A DNA stretch of 64,000 nt from RHLJ01 sp048058975 (GTDB taxonomy: Bacteria; Bacteroidota; Rhodothermia; Balneolales; Balneolaceae), in contig JBLLNP010000007.1 of NCBI GenBank assembly GCA_048058975.1, forward strand, positions 284,572-348,571, written 5' to 3'. This document shows positions 1-7,570 of this stretch, piece by piece; position 1 is the first letter of the stretch, and each line of letters starts with the position of its first letter. The notes beneath the pieces were generated by a model. The model saw only the letters and a list, made by a program, of their open reading frames with translations. It ran no database searches and was not told the DNA's origin. The translations under genes and the position numbers were made by a program.

Positions 1-269
1 CTTTTGCCCCACATCATAAGGTGACGCTTGTAAAGCACTCCTTCCTGGCGAAGGATTTTTCGTACAGAGTCAGTAGGCTGAGCTCCGGTTTCTAACCAGT
101 ACATGATACGGTCTTCGTTCAGTACGGTCTCTTTCTTTTCGGTAACGCCATCATATCGACCAACTTGCTCGATAATTCGTCCATCACGTGGAGAACGGCT
201 ATCAGCAACTACGATATGATAAATAGGACGACGAATACGTCCTTTACGTTGAAGTCTAATCTTAATCAA
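1..269 (-). CDS. rpsP: 30S ribosomal protein S16 (partial, C-terminus off window)
   Basis: Small-subunit ribosomal protein S16. The minus-strand translation starts (M)IKIRLQRKGRIRRPIYHIV and continues VADSRSPRDGRIIEQVGRYD, which matches the S16 N-terminus, through about 89 codons to the window edge, so the C-terminal end is missing. The start is a TTG at 267-269, with GAGGAA about 5 nt upstream acting as a Shine-Dalgarno; no ATG lies in frame nearby. It is 38 nt downstream of ffh on the same strand, the common ffh-rpsP arrangement, and is probably cotranscribed with it. Confidence 0.95.
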   Translation of the reverse strand, partial: MIKIRLQRKGRIRRPIYHIVVADSRSPRDGRIIEQVGRYDGVTEKKETVLNEDRIMYWLETGAQPTDSVRKILRQEGVLYKRHLMMWGK

Positions 270-307
270 TGATGTTCCTCAGTTGAGTTTTGTGTTATCT
301 AAGTTCT

Positions 308-1648
308 TTATCGGCCTAGTGGCAGATTTTTCAATCCATGAAGAGCACGTCCCATTTTTCCCATTTTAGACATGGTCTTCATCATTTTTTTCATCTGATC
401 AAACTGTTTAATGAGATCGTTGATCTCTTTAACAGTTGTGCCAGAACCCTGTGCAATGCGTCGTCTTCGACTGCCATTTAATATGCCTGGGTCCTGACGC
501 TCCTCCGGCGTCATAGAATAGATAATTGCTTCGATGGGCTTAAAAGCGTCATCACTGATATCTGCGTTTTCTATAGCTTTGCTGGCGCCGGGGATCATAG
601 ATACGAGATCACCGAGATCTCCCATCTTTTTAATCTTTTGTATTTGATCGAGGAAGTCTTCAAGGTCAAACTTGTCGGTGCTGATACGCTTTTGAAGGCG
701 CTCAGCTTCTTTCTCGTCAAATTCTTTCTGAGCTTTTTCAACAAGGGAAACCACATCACCCATTCCAAGAATACGCTGAGCCATACGGTCAGGATAGAAT
801 GGGGAAAGAGCATCCAGCTTTTCGCCGGTACTCACAAACTTGATAGGTTTATCAACTACAGTTTTGATGGAAAGAGCGGCGCCTCCGCGGGTATCGCCAT
901 CGAGCTTAGTTAAAACTACGCCATCAAAATTAAGCTTCTCGTTGAATTCTTTTGCTGTGTTAACCGCGTCCTGTCCGGTCATCGAGTCAACAACAAACAA
1001 AATCTCATTTGGGTTAACGGCTTTTTTAATTTCCGCAACCTCTTTCATCATCTCTTCATCCACATGCAAACGACCTGCCGTATCAATGATAACGGTATCC
1101 ATAGCCAGGCTTTTAGCCATCGAAACGGCTTCTTTGGCAACACGAACAGCATCTTGTTGTTCGATAGAATACACAGGCACATCAATTTGCTCTGCGAGAG
1201 TTTTTAGCTGATTAACGGCAGCAGGGCGATAAACATCGGCGGCAGCAAGAAGCGGGTTCCGTTTATGCTCCTGTTTGAGGTACCGGGCCAGCTTTCCTGA
1301 AAAAGTGGTTTTACCGGAACCTTGTAATCCAGCTATGAGAATAACAGTGGGTGGAGTGTGTGCTGTGGCAATGTCTGACATCTCGCCACCAAAAGTTGCA
1401 ACCAATTCGTCGTACACAATTTTTGTGAACTGCTGACCGGGATTAACTGAGGTGAGAACATCAGAACCGAGCACTTTATCCTTAATATCGGCTGTAAACT
1501 GGCGGGCAACCTCAAAATTTACGTCGGCATCCAAGAGGGCACGACGTATCTCGCGCACGGTTTCAGCGATGTTTACATCGGTGATCCGGGCTTCCCCTTT
1601 CAGGTTCTGAAAGGCTTTTTCTAAATTTGAGGATAAATTATCAAACAT
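308..1648 (-). CDS. ffh: Signal recognition particle protein Ffh
   Basis: SRP54-type GTPase that binds the SRP RNA and targets nascent membrane proteins to FtsY at the inner membrane. At 446 residues it has normal family length. The N domain (about 1-90) is followed by the G domain with P-loop GLQGSGKTT (107-115), the DTAGR motif and TKLDGDTRGG, and then a methionine-rich M domain (about 325-430; MKKMMKTMSKMGKMGRAL). It is upstream of rpsP on the same strand. A 17-bp palindrome lies 5 nt before its ATG and could act as an operator or leader hairpin. Confidence 0.98.
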   Translation of the reverse strand: MFDNLSSNLEKAFQNLKGEARITDVNIAETVREIRRALLDADVNFEVARQFTADIKDKVLGSDVLTSVNPGQQFTKIVYDELVATFGGEMSDIATAHTPPTVILIAGLQGSGKTTFSGKLARYLKQEHKRNPLLAAADVYRPAAVNQLKTLAEQIDVPVYSIEQQDAVRVAKEAVSMAKSLAMDTVIIDTAGRLHVDEEMMKEVAEIKKAVNPNEILFVVDSMTGQDAVNTAKEFNEKLNFDGVVLTKLDGDTRGGAALSIKTVVDKPIKFVSTGEKLDALSPFYPDRMAQRILGMGDVVSLVEKAQKEFDEKEAERLQKRISTDKFDLEDFLDQIQKIKKMGDLGDLVSMIPGASKAIENADISDDAFKPIEAIIYSMTPEERQDPGILNGSRRRRIAQGSGTTVKEINDLIKQFDQMKKMMKTMSKMGKMGRALHGLKNLPLGR

Positions 1649-1652
1649 GGAT

Positions 1653-1669
1653 TTGTAACACTGTTACAA
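1653..1669. promoter_or_regulatory. 17-bp perfect palindrome immediately upstream of ffh
   Basis: TTGTAACA-C-TGTTACAA has perfect 8-bp arms around one central base and ends 5 nt from the ffh start codon. It could be a repressor operator, or an mRNA hairpin covering the translation start. No binding protein is identifiable from the sequence. Confidence 0.45.
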
Positions 1670-1855
1670 CAGGATTTTTCTCCGCCAATTACAGAGCCGA
1701 TAAAAATACGGGATTAAGAGAGGTTTATCAACAGGAATGTGGAAAAATAGTTATGAGTGTTGAGGAGTGAGTTCTTAGTTTAAAGTCCTTCTTGAGAAGC
1801 CTATACTGAGCTTGATTCAGTAGGGATTAGAGGGGTTTAAATGGTTCTATAAAAT

Positions 1856-1901
1856 GGAAGCAGAAGCTTCCAGAATGCATTCCGAAGAAGACCTTCGGAA
1901 C
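1856..1901 (+). repeat. 46-bp triple-palindrome (REP-like) element, copy A
   Basis: The element consists of a hairpin (GGAAGC/GCTTCC), a palindrome core (AATGCATT) and a third hairpin (CCGAAG/CTTCGG). It matches copy B (2687-2732, opposite strand) at 42 of 46 positions, and all four differences are A versus G. It lies in the 282-bp gap between ffh and the lipoprotein gene, which otherwise holds two DnaA-box-like words (1725-1733 TTATCAACA; 1738-1746 TGTGGAAAA). Confidence 0.75.
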
Positions 1902-1930
1902 GAGTTGAAAATAGTTTATTCATGATAGGA

Positions 1931-2611
1931 TTAATTAAAATTATAATTTATAAGGCTCTTTCTTCTCTTTAACCAAGCTTTTGGTTCAAGTGGGGAGTTG
2001 TTTTCTAAAATTAAATCAACAATCCCAAGCTCCGGGATTATGAACTCTTCGTGATCGATCCAATTTATTGAATAAGAAAACAAGAGGAATTTATCAGTAG
2101 AAAAAATATTCATTGATAAGCTGTCCTCAATGAAAGAGACAGTTTTTATGTAAACCCCATCTCCACTCGTAGTTGCATCATATTCCATAGAAGAACTTTC
2201 AGGAATTAAGTACTCAACAGAAACTACCGGAACTAGTTGAGGGTTTTCTGCAGTTCCTCCCAAGGCCTCTTGCAGAGAAAATACAGAATCACCCTGGGCA
2301 GCAAACTCTAAGGACGTAACAGATGGATTTAACCTCTGGTTGAAAGACCACCAAATTAAATGCTTGTTTACTCTTTCTTCATCTTCAATATGTCTACTAG
2401 ATACTATTTTAATAGTCAAAGTATCTACGAAGGTCGAATCTGTTGTAAACAAAGAATCTACATAAGTCCATTGGTTCCCCATGGAAAAGGGAATGATATT
2501 ATTTGAAGAAACTGGATTTATTGGTTCTGTTTTTCCCCCGGGCGTCTCAAGAGGGGTCTCCGAACAGTTGCAAAGGAGGAACAAAAGAACAAATTGAATG
2601 AGAATTTTCAT
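1931..2611 (-). CDS. Putative lipoprotein of unknown function
   Basis: The protein of 226 residues starts MKILIQFVLLFLLCNCSETP, a hydrophobic signal with a lipobox-like LLCNC, so it is probably a lipid-anchored envelope protein. No catalytic motif or known domain is recognised. The mature part is rich in Ser, Thr and acidic residues (DSLFTTDSTFVDTLTIKI), typical of extracytoplasmic beta-rich lipoproteins. It stands alone, bracketed by inverted copies of a 46-bp palindromic element, and is somewhat AT-rich compared with ffh, which would fit an accessory gene. Confidence 0.7.
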   Translation of the reverse strand: MKILIQFVLLFLLCNCSETPLETPGGKTEPINPVSSNNIIPFSMGNQWTYVDSLFTTDSTFVDTLTIKIVSSRHIEDEERVNKHLIWWSFNQRLNPSVTSLEFAAQGDSVFSLQEALGGTAENPQLVPVVSVEYLIPESSSMEYDATTSGDGVYIKTVSFIEDSLSMNIFSTDKFLLFSYSINWIDHEEFIIPELGIVDLILENNSPLEPKAWLKRRKSLINYNFN

Positions 2612-2686
2612 AAATGACCAATATTTGTTTTCAAAAGTAATTTATAAACAAAATTTTACACATAAAACTATGTTTAGCTTCTTCTG

Positions 2687-2732
2687 GTTCCGAAGGTCTC
2701 CTTCGGAATGCATTCCGGAAGCCCCTGCTTCC
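2687..2732 (-). repeat. 46-bp triple-palindrome (REP-like) element, copy B
   Basis: Inverted copy of the element at 1856-1901. Here all three palindromes are perfect: GGAAGC-AGGG-GCTTCC, GGAATGCATTCC and CCGAAGG-AGA-CCTTCGG on the minus strand. Confidence 0.75.
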
Positions 2733-2777
2733 TTTAAAAATCGCTCCTTTCAAAATAAAGAGTACCATTTTACCGAA

Positions 2778-2814
2778 GCGTGACGTACTTTTACTAAAAA
2801 TATACACGTCATGC
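2778..2814. promoter_or_regulatory. Candidate operator of the toxin-antitoxin operon
   Basis: GCGTGACGT (2778-2786) and ACGTCATGC (2806-2814) form an imperfect 9-bp inverted repeat (8 of 9) around a 19-bp AT-rich spacer. The right arm contains the antitoxin ATG. Antitoxins of this kind commonly autorepress from such sites; the assignment is inference. Confidence 0.4.
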
Positions 2815-3056
2815 CCGACAAACTTACCCTCAGATTAGAAAAAAGGCTCATTAACAGAGCCAAGAAACACGCTAAAGAGCAAGGGACTTCTGTATCTAAA
2901 ATGGTAGCGAATTATTTTGAGGCGTTGGAATCCTCAGAAAAAGAACATTTTGAGGAATCACTACCTCCAATTACTAAATCGCTAGTTGGAGTACTTGAGG
3001 AGACTCCTTCTTCTGAACAGGATTACCGAACCTTTCTCGAAGAAAAGCACAGCTAG
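2811..3056 (+). CDS. DUF6364-type antitoxin
   Basis: Protein of 81 residues that probably neutralises the PIN ribonuclease encoded next to it and represses the operon. The sequence KLTLRLEKRLINRAKKHAKE followed by GTSVSKMVANYFEAL has the shape of the ribbon-helix-helix DUF6364 antitoxins: one short strand, then two helices (about residues 4-40). The acidic C-terminal tail (about 42-81) would be the toxin-binding part. Its TAG stop overlaps the toxin start by one base, so translation is probably coupled. A possible operator overlaps its start codon. Confidence 0.75.
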   Translation: MPDKLTLRLEKRLINRAKKHAKEQGTSVSKMVANYFEALESSEKEHFEESLPPITKSLVGVLEETPSSEQDYRTFLEEKHS

Positions 3057-3463
3057 TGAATATTCTGTTTGATACTAATATTCTGCTGGATGTGTATTTG
3101 AAGCGGGAAGAGTTTTTCGAAGAATCAGCCTTTTTAATAGCACAGGTAGAATTAGAAAATATTACCGGATGGATAGGTTCAACCACAGTAACCACTATCC
3201 ATTACTTAGTAACCAAGTGGAAGAATGTTGAGACGGCAAAAACAGTAGTCGGCTCCTCTTTAAAGCTTTTCAATATTTCTCCGGTAAACAGGGTTGTGCT
3301 GGAAGAAGCTCTGGAATTAGAATTTTCCGACTTTGAAGACGCGGTCCTTCATCAATCTGCGATTCATGCAAATCTCGATGGTATCGTTACCCGCAATAAG
3401 AAAGACTTTTCTAAGGCTAGTTTACCTATTTATACTCCAAAAGAGTTAATTGCTGTGCTGTAG
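3056..3463 (+). CDS. PIN-domain toxin (putative ribonuclease)
   Basis: PIN-domain protein of 135 residues, expected to be the toxin of a type II toxin-antitoxin pair acting as an Mg-dependent endoribonuclease. The N-terminal NILFDTNILLDVYL carries the first catalytic aspartates (Asp6, with Asp12 nearby). The later acidic cluster is DFEDAVLHQSA, and the C-terminal DGIVTRNKKDF completes the PIN signature. It starts at GTG overlapping the antitoxin stop codon (TAGTG). Substrate RNA cannot be told from the sequence. Confidence 0.85.
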   Translation: MNILFDTNILLDVYLKREEFFEESAFLIAQVELENITGWIGSTTVTTIHYLVTKWKNVETAKTVVGSSLKLFNISPVNRVVLEEALELEFSDFEDAVLHQSAIHANLDGIVTRNKKDFSKASLPIYTPKELIAVL

Positions 3464-3534
3464 TTTTCCCATTCCATTTTTACAGGAAATGGTAGTATTT
3501 TGTCGCGAATACTACTTAAAACGAAATTAACAAC

Positions 3535-4365
3535 ATGTCAGACGGTTACGGATTATTAAAAGGAAAAAAGGGAATCATCTTTGGAGCGCTTGATGAGCGC
3601 AGCATTGCGTGGAGAATCGCACTCGCCTGTAAGCGTGAAGGTGCGGATTTTGTGTTATCGAATGCGCCTATTGCTCTAAGACTTGGCACATTAAACGCAC
3701 TTTCAGAAGAGACAAACGCTCCAATCATCCCATGCGATGTTTCCAGCGACGATGATGTTAAGGACATGATGGAGAAGGTGAAAGCCGAGCTTGGGGGGGT
3801 TGACTTTATCCTTCACGCAATCGGGATGTCACCTAATATCAGAAAGAAAAAAGAGTACACAGATATCAATTATAACTGGTACCAGCAATCATTGGATATC
3901 TCAGCAATTTCGTTGCACCGCATTCTTCACCACGCAGATGAAGCGGGTATTTTAAATGATGGCGGTAGTGTTATCGCCCTTTCTTATATAGGTGCACAGC
4001 GAATCTTCAGCAAGTATTCTGATATGAATGATGCAAAAGCGCTGCTTGAAAGTATCGCCAGAAATTATGGAAGCCGGTTGGCCTCAAGAGGAATCAGAGT
4101 AAATACAATTTCTCAGGCTCCTACGAAAACTTCAGCCGGTTCAGGAATCAAAGGATTTGACGGGATGTACACGTTTGCAGAAAAGCTTGCGCCACTTGGC
4201 AATCCGTCTGCCGATGATTGTGCAGACTACTGTGTAGCTATGTTTTCTGACCTGACTCGCAAGGTTACTATGCAGAACCTGTTTCATGACGGTGGTTTCG
4301 TGACTAATGGTATTTCCGAAGAAATGATGGAAGACCTTGCCAAACTGTATTCAGAAGAAGATTAA
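3535..4365 (+). CDS. fabI: Enoyl-[acyl-carrier-protein] reductase [NADH] FabI
   Basis: Reduces enoyl-ACP in the last step of each fatty acid elongation cycle. The 276-residue SDR-fold protein has the FabI-type cofactor start GIIFGALDERSIAWRIA and SYIGAQ (Tyr151), followed by the catalytic pair Tyr161-x6-Lys168 (YSDMNDAK). The substrate-loop region reads ISQAPTKTSAGSGIKGFDGM. Gly97 in HAIGMSP corresponds to the E. coli Gly93 position associated with triclosan sensitivity; this is family knowledge, not a resistance prediction. It stands alone between the toxin-antitoxin pair and a repeat upstream of ruvC. Confidence 0.95.
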   Translation: MSDGYGLLKGKKGIIFGALDERSIAWRIALACKREGADFVLSNAPIALRLGTLNALSEETNAPIIPCDVSSDDDVKDMMEKVKAELGGVDFILHAIGMSPNIRKKKEYTDINYNWYQQSLDISAISLHRILHHADEAGILNDGGSVIALSYIGAQRIFSKYSDMNDAKALLESIARNYGSRLASRGIRVNTISQAPTKTSAGSGIKGFDGMYTFAEKLAPLGNPSADDCADYCVAMFSDLTRKVTMQNLFHDGGFVTNGISEEMMEDLAKLYSEED

Positions 4366-4388
4366 AGCGGGCTTAGTAGGTTTCAGAA

Positions 4389-4481
4389 GTCATTCCTGCG
4401 AAGGCAGGAATCCAGAGTTTTTATATAAATTGAGATTCCGGCTTTCGCCTGTCTGCCGACAAAGGCAGGCCGCGGAATGAC
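4389..4481. repeat. GTCAT...ATGAC palindromic repeat element
   Basis: A 93-bp imperfect palindrome with ends GTCATTCC and GGAATGAC. Internal hairpins are CCTGCGAAGGCAGG and a GCCTGTCTGCCGAC... arm. It belongs to the same family as 46682-46768 and fills the fabI-ruvC gap. Such structures are typical of REP/MITE-type non-coding repeats. Confidence 0.7.
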
Positions 4482-4514
4482 ATCTCAACAATTAGAAATC
4501 AACAAAAGAAAAAC

Positions 4515-5087
4515 ATGCCAGATATCATCCTCGGTATTGACCCCGGCTCCCGAAACACGGGCTACGCTGTACTTACCGAGGAAAATGGCAAGCTGATTGC
4601 TCTTCGGTGTGATGTTCTGAAAATGGCACATATTGAAGAGCACTCTGATCGTCTTCAATTTATTTTCGAGAAAGTATCAGCGCTTATCAAATCTGTTCAG
4701 CCTACAAAATGTGCTGTAGAAACTCCAATTTACGGGGTAGATCCACAGGCCATGCTGAAACTTGGGCGCGCTCAGGCAGCGGCAATTCTTGCCATTAAGA
4801 ACTCAGGATTGGAAGCCGCAGAGTATTTTCCGAAGGTAGTTAAGAAGTCTATTACAGGTAATGGAAATGCCAGCAAGGAGCAGGTCGCTTTTATGCTAAA
4901 AAAGATGGTTCAACTTCCTGATGAAAAATTATCAAATGATGCCACCGACGCGCTCGCCGTTGCCTGGTGCCACATGATGAACGGAAAAAAAATTCCCTCA
5001 TCAAATAAGAAAACCCATCAAAACAACAAAAAATCAGACTGGGCGAGCTTCGTAGCGGATAATCCGGAGAGGGTGAAAGGTTTATGA
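4515..5087 (+). CDS. ruvC: Holliday junction resolvase RuvC
   Basis: Endonuclease that cleaves Holliday junctions in the RuvABC pathway. Starts MPDIILGIDPGSRNTGYAVL. The four catalytic acidic residues are recognisable as Asp9, Glu69 (VETPIYG), Asp142 and Asp145 (NDATDALAVAWCH). At 190 residues it is slightly longer than the usual ~170-175 because of a lysine-rich tail. Its stop overlaps the ruvA start by 4 nt (ATGA), indicating a ruvCA operon; ruvB is not in the window. Confidence 0.96.
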   Translation: MPDIILGIDPGSRNTGYAVLTEENGKLIALRCDVLKMAHIEEHSDRLQFIFEKVSALIKSVQPTKCAVETPIYGVDPQAMLKLGRAQAAAILAIKNSGLEAAEYFPKVVKKSITGNGNASKEQVAFMLKKMVQLPDEKLSNDATDALAVAWCHMMNGKKIPSSNKKTHQNNKKSDWASFVADNPERVKGL

Positions 5088-5677
5088 TCGCATTCCTGAA
5101 AGGACATATTGAGGAAAAAACATCCGATGCAGTTTTACTGGACGTGCAGGGCGTAGGGTATAAAGTGGAAGTTTCGAGTCAGACGTTTGAACAACTTGCT
5201 TCAGCCGGATCTGAAATTAAACTCCTTATACACCATCATATTACAGAAAGCGATCAGCGATTATTTGGCTTCTTTACTTCTGATGAAAAAGGACTCTTCG
5301 AAAAACTGATTACAGTAAAAGGAGTCGGTCCCAAACTGGGACTGACTATCCTGAGTGGACTACCTGCTGCCAATTTGATATCAGCAATTACCCAAAGCGA
5401 CGTCGCGGCACTTTCCCGAGTGCCCGGGATTGGCAAAAAAACCGCAGAACGAATCATTTTAGAGCTTAGAGAAAAACTAACGGACCTTGGCGGAGCTACT
5501 ACTTCTTCAGTAAACGGATCGAAGAGCGGAGAAACCAATGAAGCAATTCAGGCATTAGAAGCTCTGGGGTTCAAAACCAGGGAAGCTGAGCAGGCGGTAA
5601 TGAAAGTGCTTAAAGATTCAGACGAAGAAGATACCTCTTCATTAATCAGGAAATCGTTAGCCATTTTAAATCGCTAG
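5084..5677 (+). CDS. ruvA: Holliday junction DNA helicase subunit RuvA
   Basis: Junction-recognition subunit of the RuvAB branch-migration motor. The 197 residues contain the N-terminal OB fold (MIAFLKGHIEEKTSDAVLL), tandem helix-hairpin-helix motifs (VKGVGPKLGLTILSGL and VPGIGKKTAERIILEL, about 80-130) and the C-terminal RuvB-binding domain (NEAIQALEALGF, about 150-197). Translationally coupled to ruvC by a 4-nt overlap. Confidence 0.96.
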   Translation: MIAFLKGHIEEKTSDAVLLDVQGVGYKVEVSSQTFEQLASAGSEIKLLIHHHITESDQRLFGFFTSDEKGLFEKLITVKGVGPKLGLTILSGLPAANLISAITQSDVAALSRVPGIGKKTAERIILELREKLTDLGGATTSSVNGSKSGETNEAIQALEALGFKTREAEQAVMKVLKDSDEEDTSSLIRKSLAILNR

Positions 5678-5759
5678 GTAACAATTTCTTCATTTTATAT
5701 TGGCGCATTACATTATTACCATTGTAAGATTGTAAGCTTTAAATAAAACCATTGTTCTC

Positions 5760-6437
5760 GTGGCTAAAAAAACCATTCTTGTTGTTGATGATGAAAAAGA
5801 CCTGCTTGATCTGATTGAGTATAACCTGAAAAAGGAAGGGTTTGAAGTATTAAGGGCTGAAAACGGGGAGCAGGGCATCGCAATTGCCAAAGAAAGTAAA
5901 CCCGATTTAGTGCTGCTCGATATTATGATGCCAAAGATGGACGGGCTCGAAGCAGTAGAAATTATGCGCAAAGATGATGATCTGAAGCGAATGCCTATCA
6001 TCTTTCTTACTGCCCGCAGCGATGAAAAAACAGAGGTGGAAGGCCTTAACAAAGGTGGTGATGATTACATCACAAAACCAATTAGCACAACAAAACTGAT
6101 CTCAAGAATCAAAGCGGTTATGCGACGATTCGATGAAAATCAGGACTCGGTAAACAAATTGGAGGTACTCGATCTACAGATCGACAAAGACCGATATATT
6201 GTTCTAAGAGGAGAGGAAGAGTTTCAATTACCCCGAAAAGAATTCGAGTTGTTATTCTTTTTAGCCAGCCGAAGAGGAAAAGTGCTGGATCGCCAGACCC
6301 TTTTGAATAAAGTATGGGGAGATAATATTTACGTAGTAGATCGCACAGTTGATGTTCATGTGAGAAAAATCAGGGAAAAGCTGGGAGATCATTATATTGA
6401 GACCGTAAAAGGAGTCGGCTATAGATTCAAAGAATGA
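5760..6437 (+). CDS. OmpR/PhoB-family response regulator
   Basis: DNA-binding response regulator of 225 residues. The receiver domain has the acidic pocket VVDDEKD (Asp10-Asp11), phospho-acceptor Asp54 (LLDIMMP), Thr84 (FLTAR) and Lys106 (ITKP). The C-terminal winged helix (about 130-225) ends VDRTVDVHVRKIREKLG...VKGVGYRFKE. The start is GTG at 5760; no better ATG is in frame. Its last 4 nt overlap the histidine kinase gene, so they form an operon and a cognate pair. The receiver and kinase resemble PhoB/PhoR, but no phosphate genes or pho box are visible nearby, so the signal is unassigned. Confidence 0.93.
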   Translation: MAKKTILVVDDEKDLLDLIEYNLKKEGFEVLRAENGEQGIAIAKESKPDLVLLDIMMPKMDGLEAVEIMRKDDDLKRMPIIFLTARSDEKTEVEGLNKGGDDYITKPISTTKLISRIKAVMRRFDENQDSVNKLEVLDLQIDKDRYIVLRGEEEFQLPRKEFELLFFLASRRGKVLDRQTLLNKVWGDNIYVVDRTVDVHVRKIREKLGDHYIETVKGVGYRFKE

Positions 6438-7522
6438 GTAGAACCCGGAGGAGATCCCGAGTATATAAACTTGGAATCCGTTTAGCATTATATACTTCAG
6501 TGATATCTGCAGTAATATCTTATCTGTTGATGTGGCGAATGTTTGAATTGGATACAGATATTGCCCTTATAGTTTCTCTTTCTATTCTTTTTGGGATATT
6601 CATAACCACTTACCTGATAAGCTTCGCTCTTCAATTCCGTAGAATCCAGGTGCTTGAGCAGGTTTCTAAAAATATATCAAAGAAAAGGTTCGAGGAAATC
6701 GAAGATCTTAGAACGTTTTACGATGATGAACTGGACTATATCATTAAACACCTCATCAAATCAAGCCGGACGGTAGAGCGTGAAATCCAGAGATTAAACC
6801 GGATGGAAAATTACCGGAAGGAGTTTATAGGCGATATTTCTCATGAGCTGAAAACCCCGATTTTTGCTATCCAGGGTTTTATCGAAACGCTTCTAAATGG
6901 AGCACTAGAGGACGAAGAAGTAAACCGGGCATTCCTGCAGAAAGCAATGAGAAATGTAAACCGGTTAATTTATATGACGAAAGATTTGATGGAGATTTCT
7001 AAGCTCGAAACCGGCGAGCTGAAATCAGAGATTGAGGATATATATTTATACGATGTGGTTCGCGAAACCGTAGAAAGCCTCAATTATAAAGCCGAGAAAG
7101 AGAATATTCAGCTTATTGTACATTCATTTGACCGAAATATCCAGATCAGGGCAGACAAAAATCAGTTGAAACAGGTACTTATCAACTTAATAGAGAACGG
7201 AATTAAGTACAATATTCATGGTGGAAAAGTAGAGGTTACGGTCAAAGAAAGCGAAAAGAATCACAGAAAGCTAACCCTTTCTGTTTCCGATACCGGAATG
7301 GGAATTGATGAAGCAGATCTACCCCGGGTTACAGAACGGTTTTTCAGGGTTGATAAGTCAAGATCGCGCGAAAGAGGTGGCACCGGATTAGGGCTGGCAA
7401 TTGTAAAACATATTATTGAAGCACACGGAGAGCAATTAAAGATTAAAAGCGAGCCCAATAAAGGCTCTGTCTTCAGCATAACGCTTACTAAGGTTAATAT
7501 CCCAGAACCAGAGGACAATTGA
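6434..7522 (+). CDS. PhoR-like membrane sensor histidine kinase
   Basis: Sensor kinase of 362 residues. Two adjacent transmembrane segments (about 14-34 and 38-60) are joined by a very short external loop, so it probably senses within the membrane or through a partner. A HAMP-like linker precedes the HisKA domain with His137 (DISHELKTP). The HATPase domain has the N box (LINLIENGIKYN), G1 (DTGMGI), F box (ERFFRVDKSRSRERG) and G2 (GTGLGLAIVKHI). Overlap with the upstream regulator indicates coupled expression. Confidence 0.93.
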   Translation: MSRTRRRSRVYKLGIRLALYTSVISAVISYLLMWRMFELDTDIALIVSLSILFGIFITTYLISFALQFRRIQVLEQVSKNISKKRFEEIEDLRTFYDDELDYIIKHLIKSSRTVEREIQRLNRMENYRKEFIGDISHELKTPIFAIQGFIETLLNGALEDEEVNRAFLQKAMRNVNRLIYMTKDLMEISKLETGELKSEIEDIYLYDVVRETVESLNYKAEKENIQLIVHSFDRNIQIRADKNQLKQVLINLIENGIKYNIHGGKVEVTVKESEKNHRKLTLSVSDTGMGIDEADLPRVTERFFRVDKSRSRERGGTGLGLAIVKHIIEAHGEQLKIKSEPNKGSVFSITLTKVNIPEPEDN

Positions 7523-7570
7523 GTATTTATTAGGTATCTTTAGCGCCCTCAAAACTCAAAAAAGAAATTA

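Noticed and set aside
7519..7545. TATCTTTA before manC as a promoter
   Set aside because: Last base mismatches and no TTG lies 19-21 nt upstream; manC may be read from the upstream operon.
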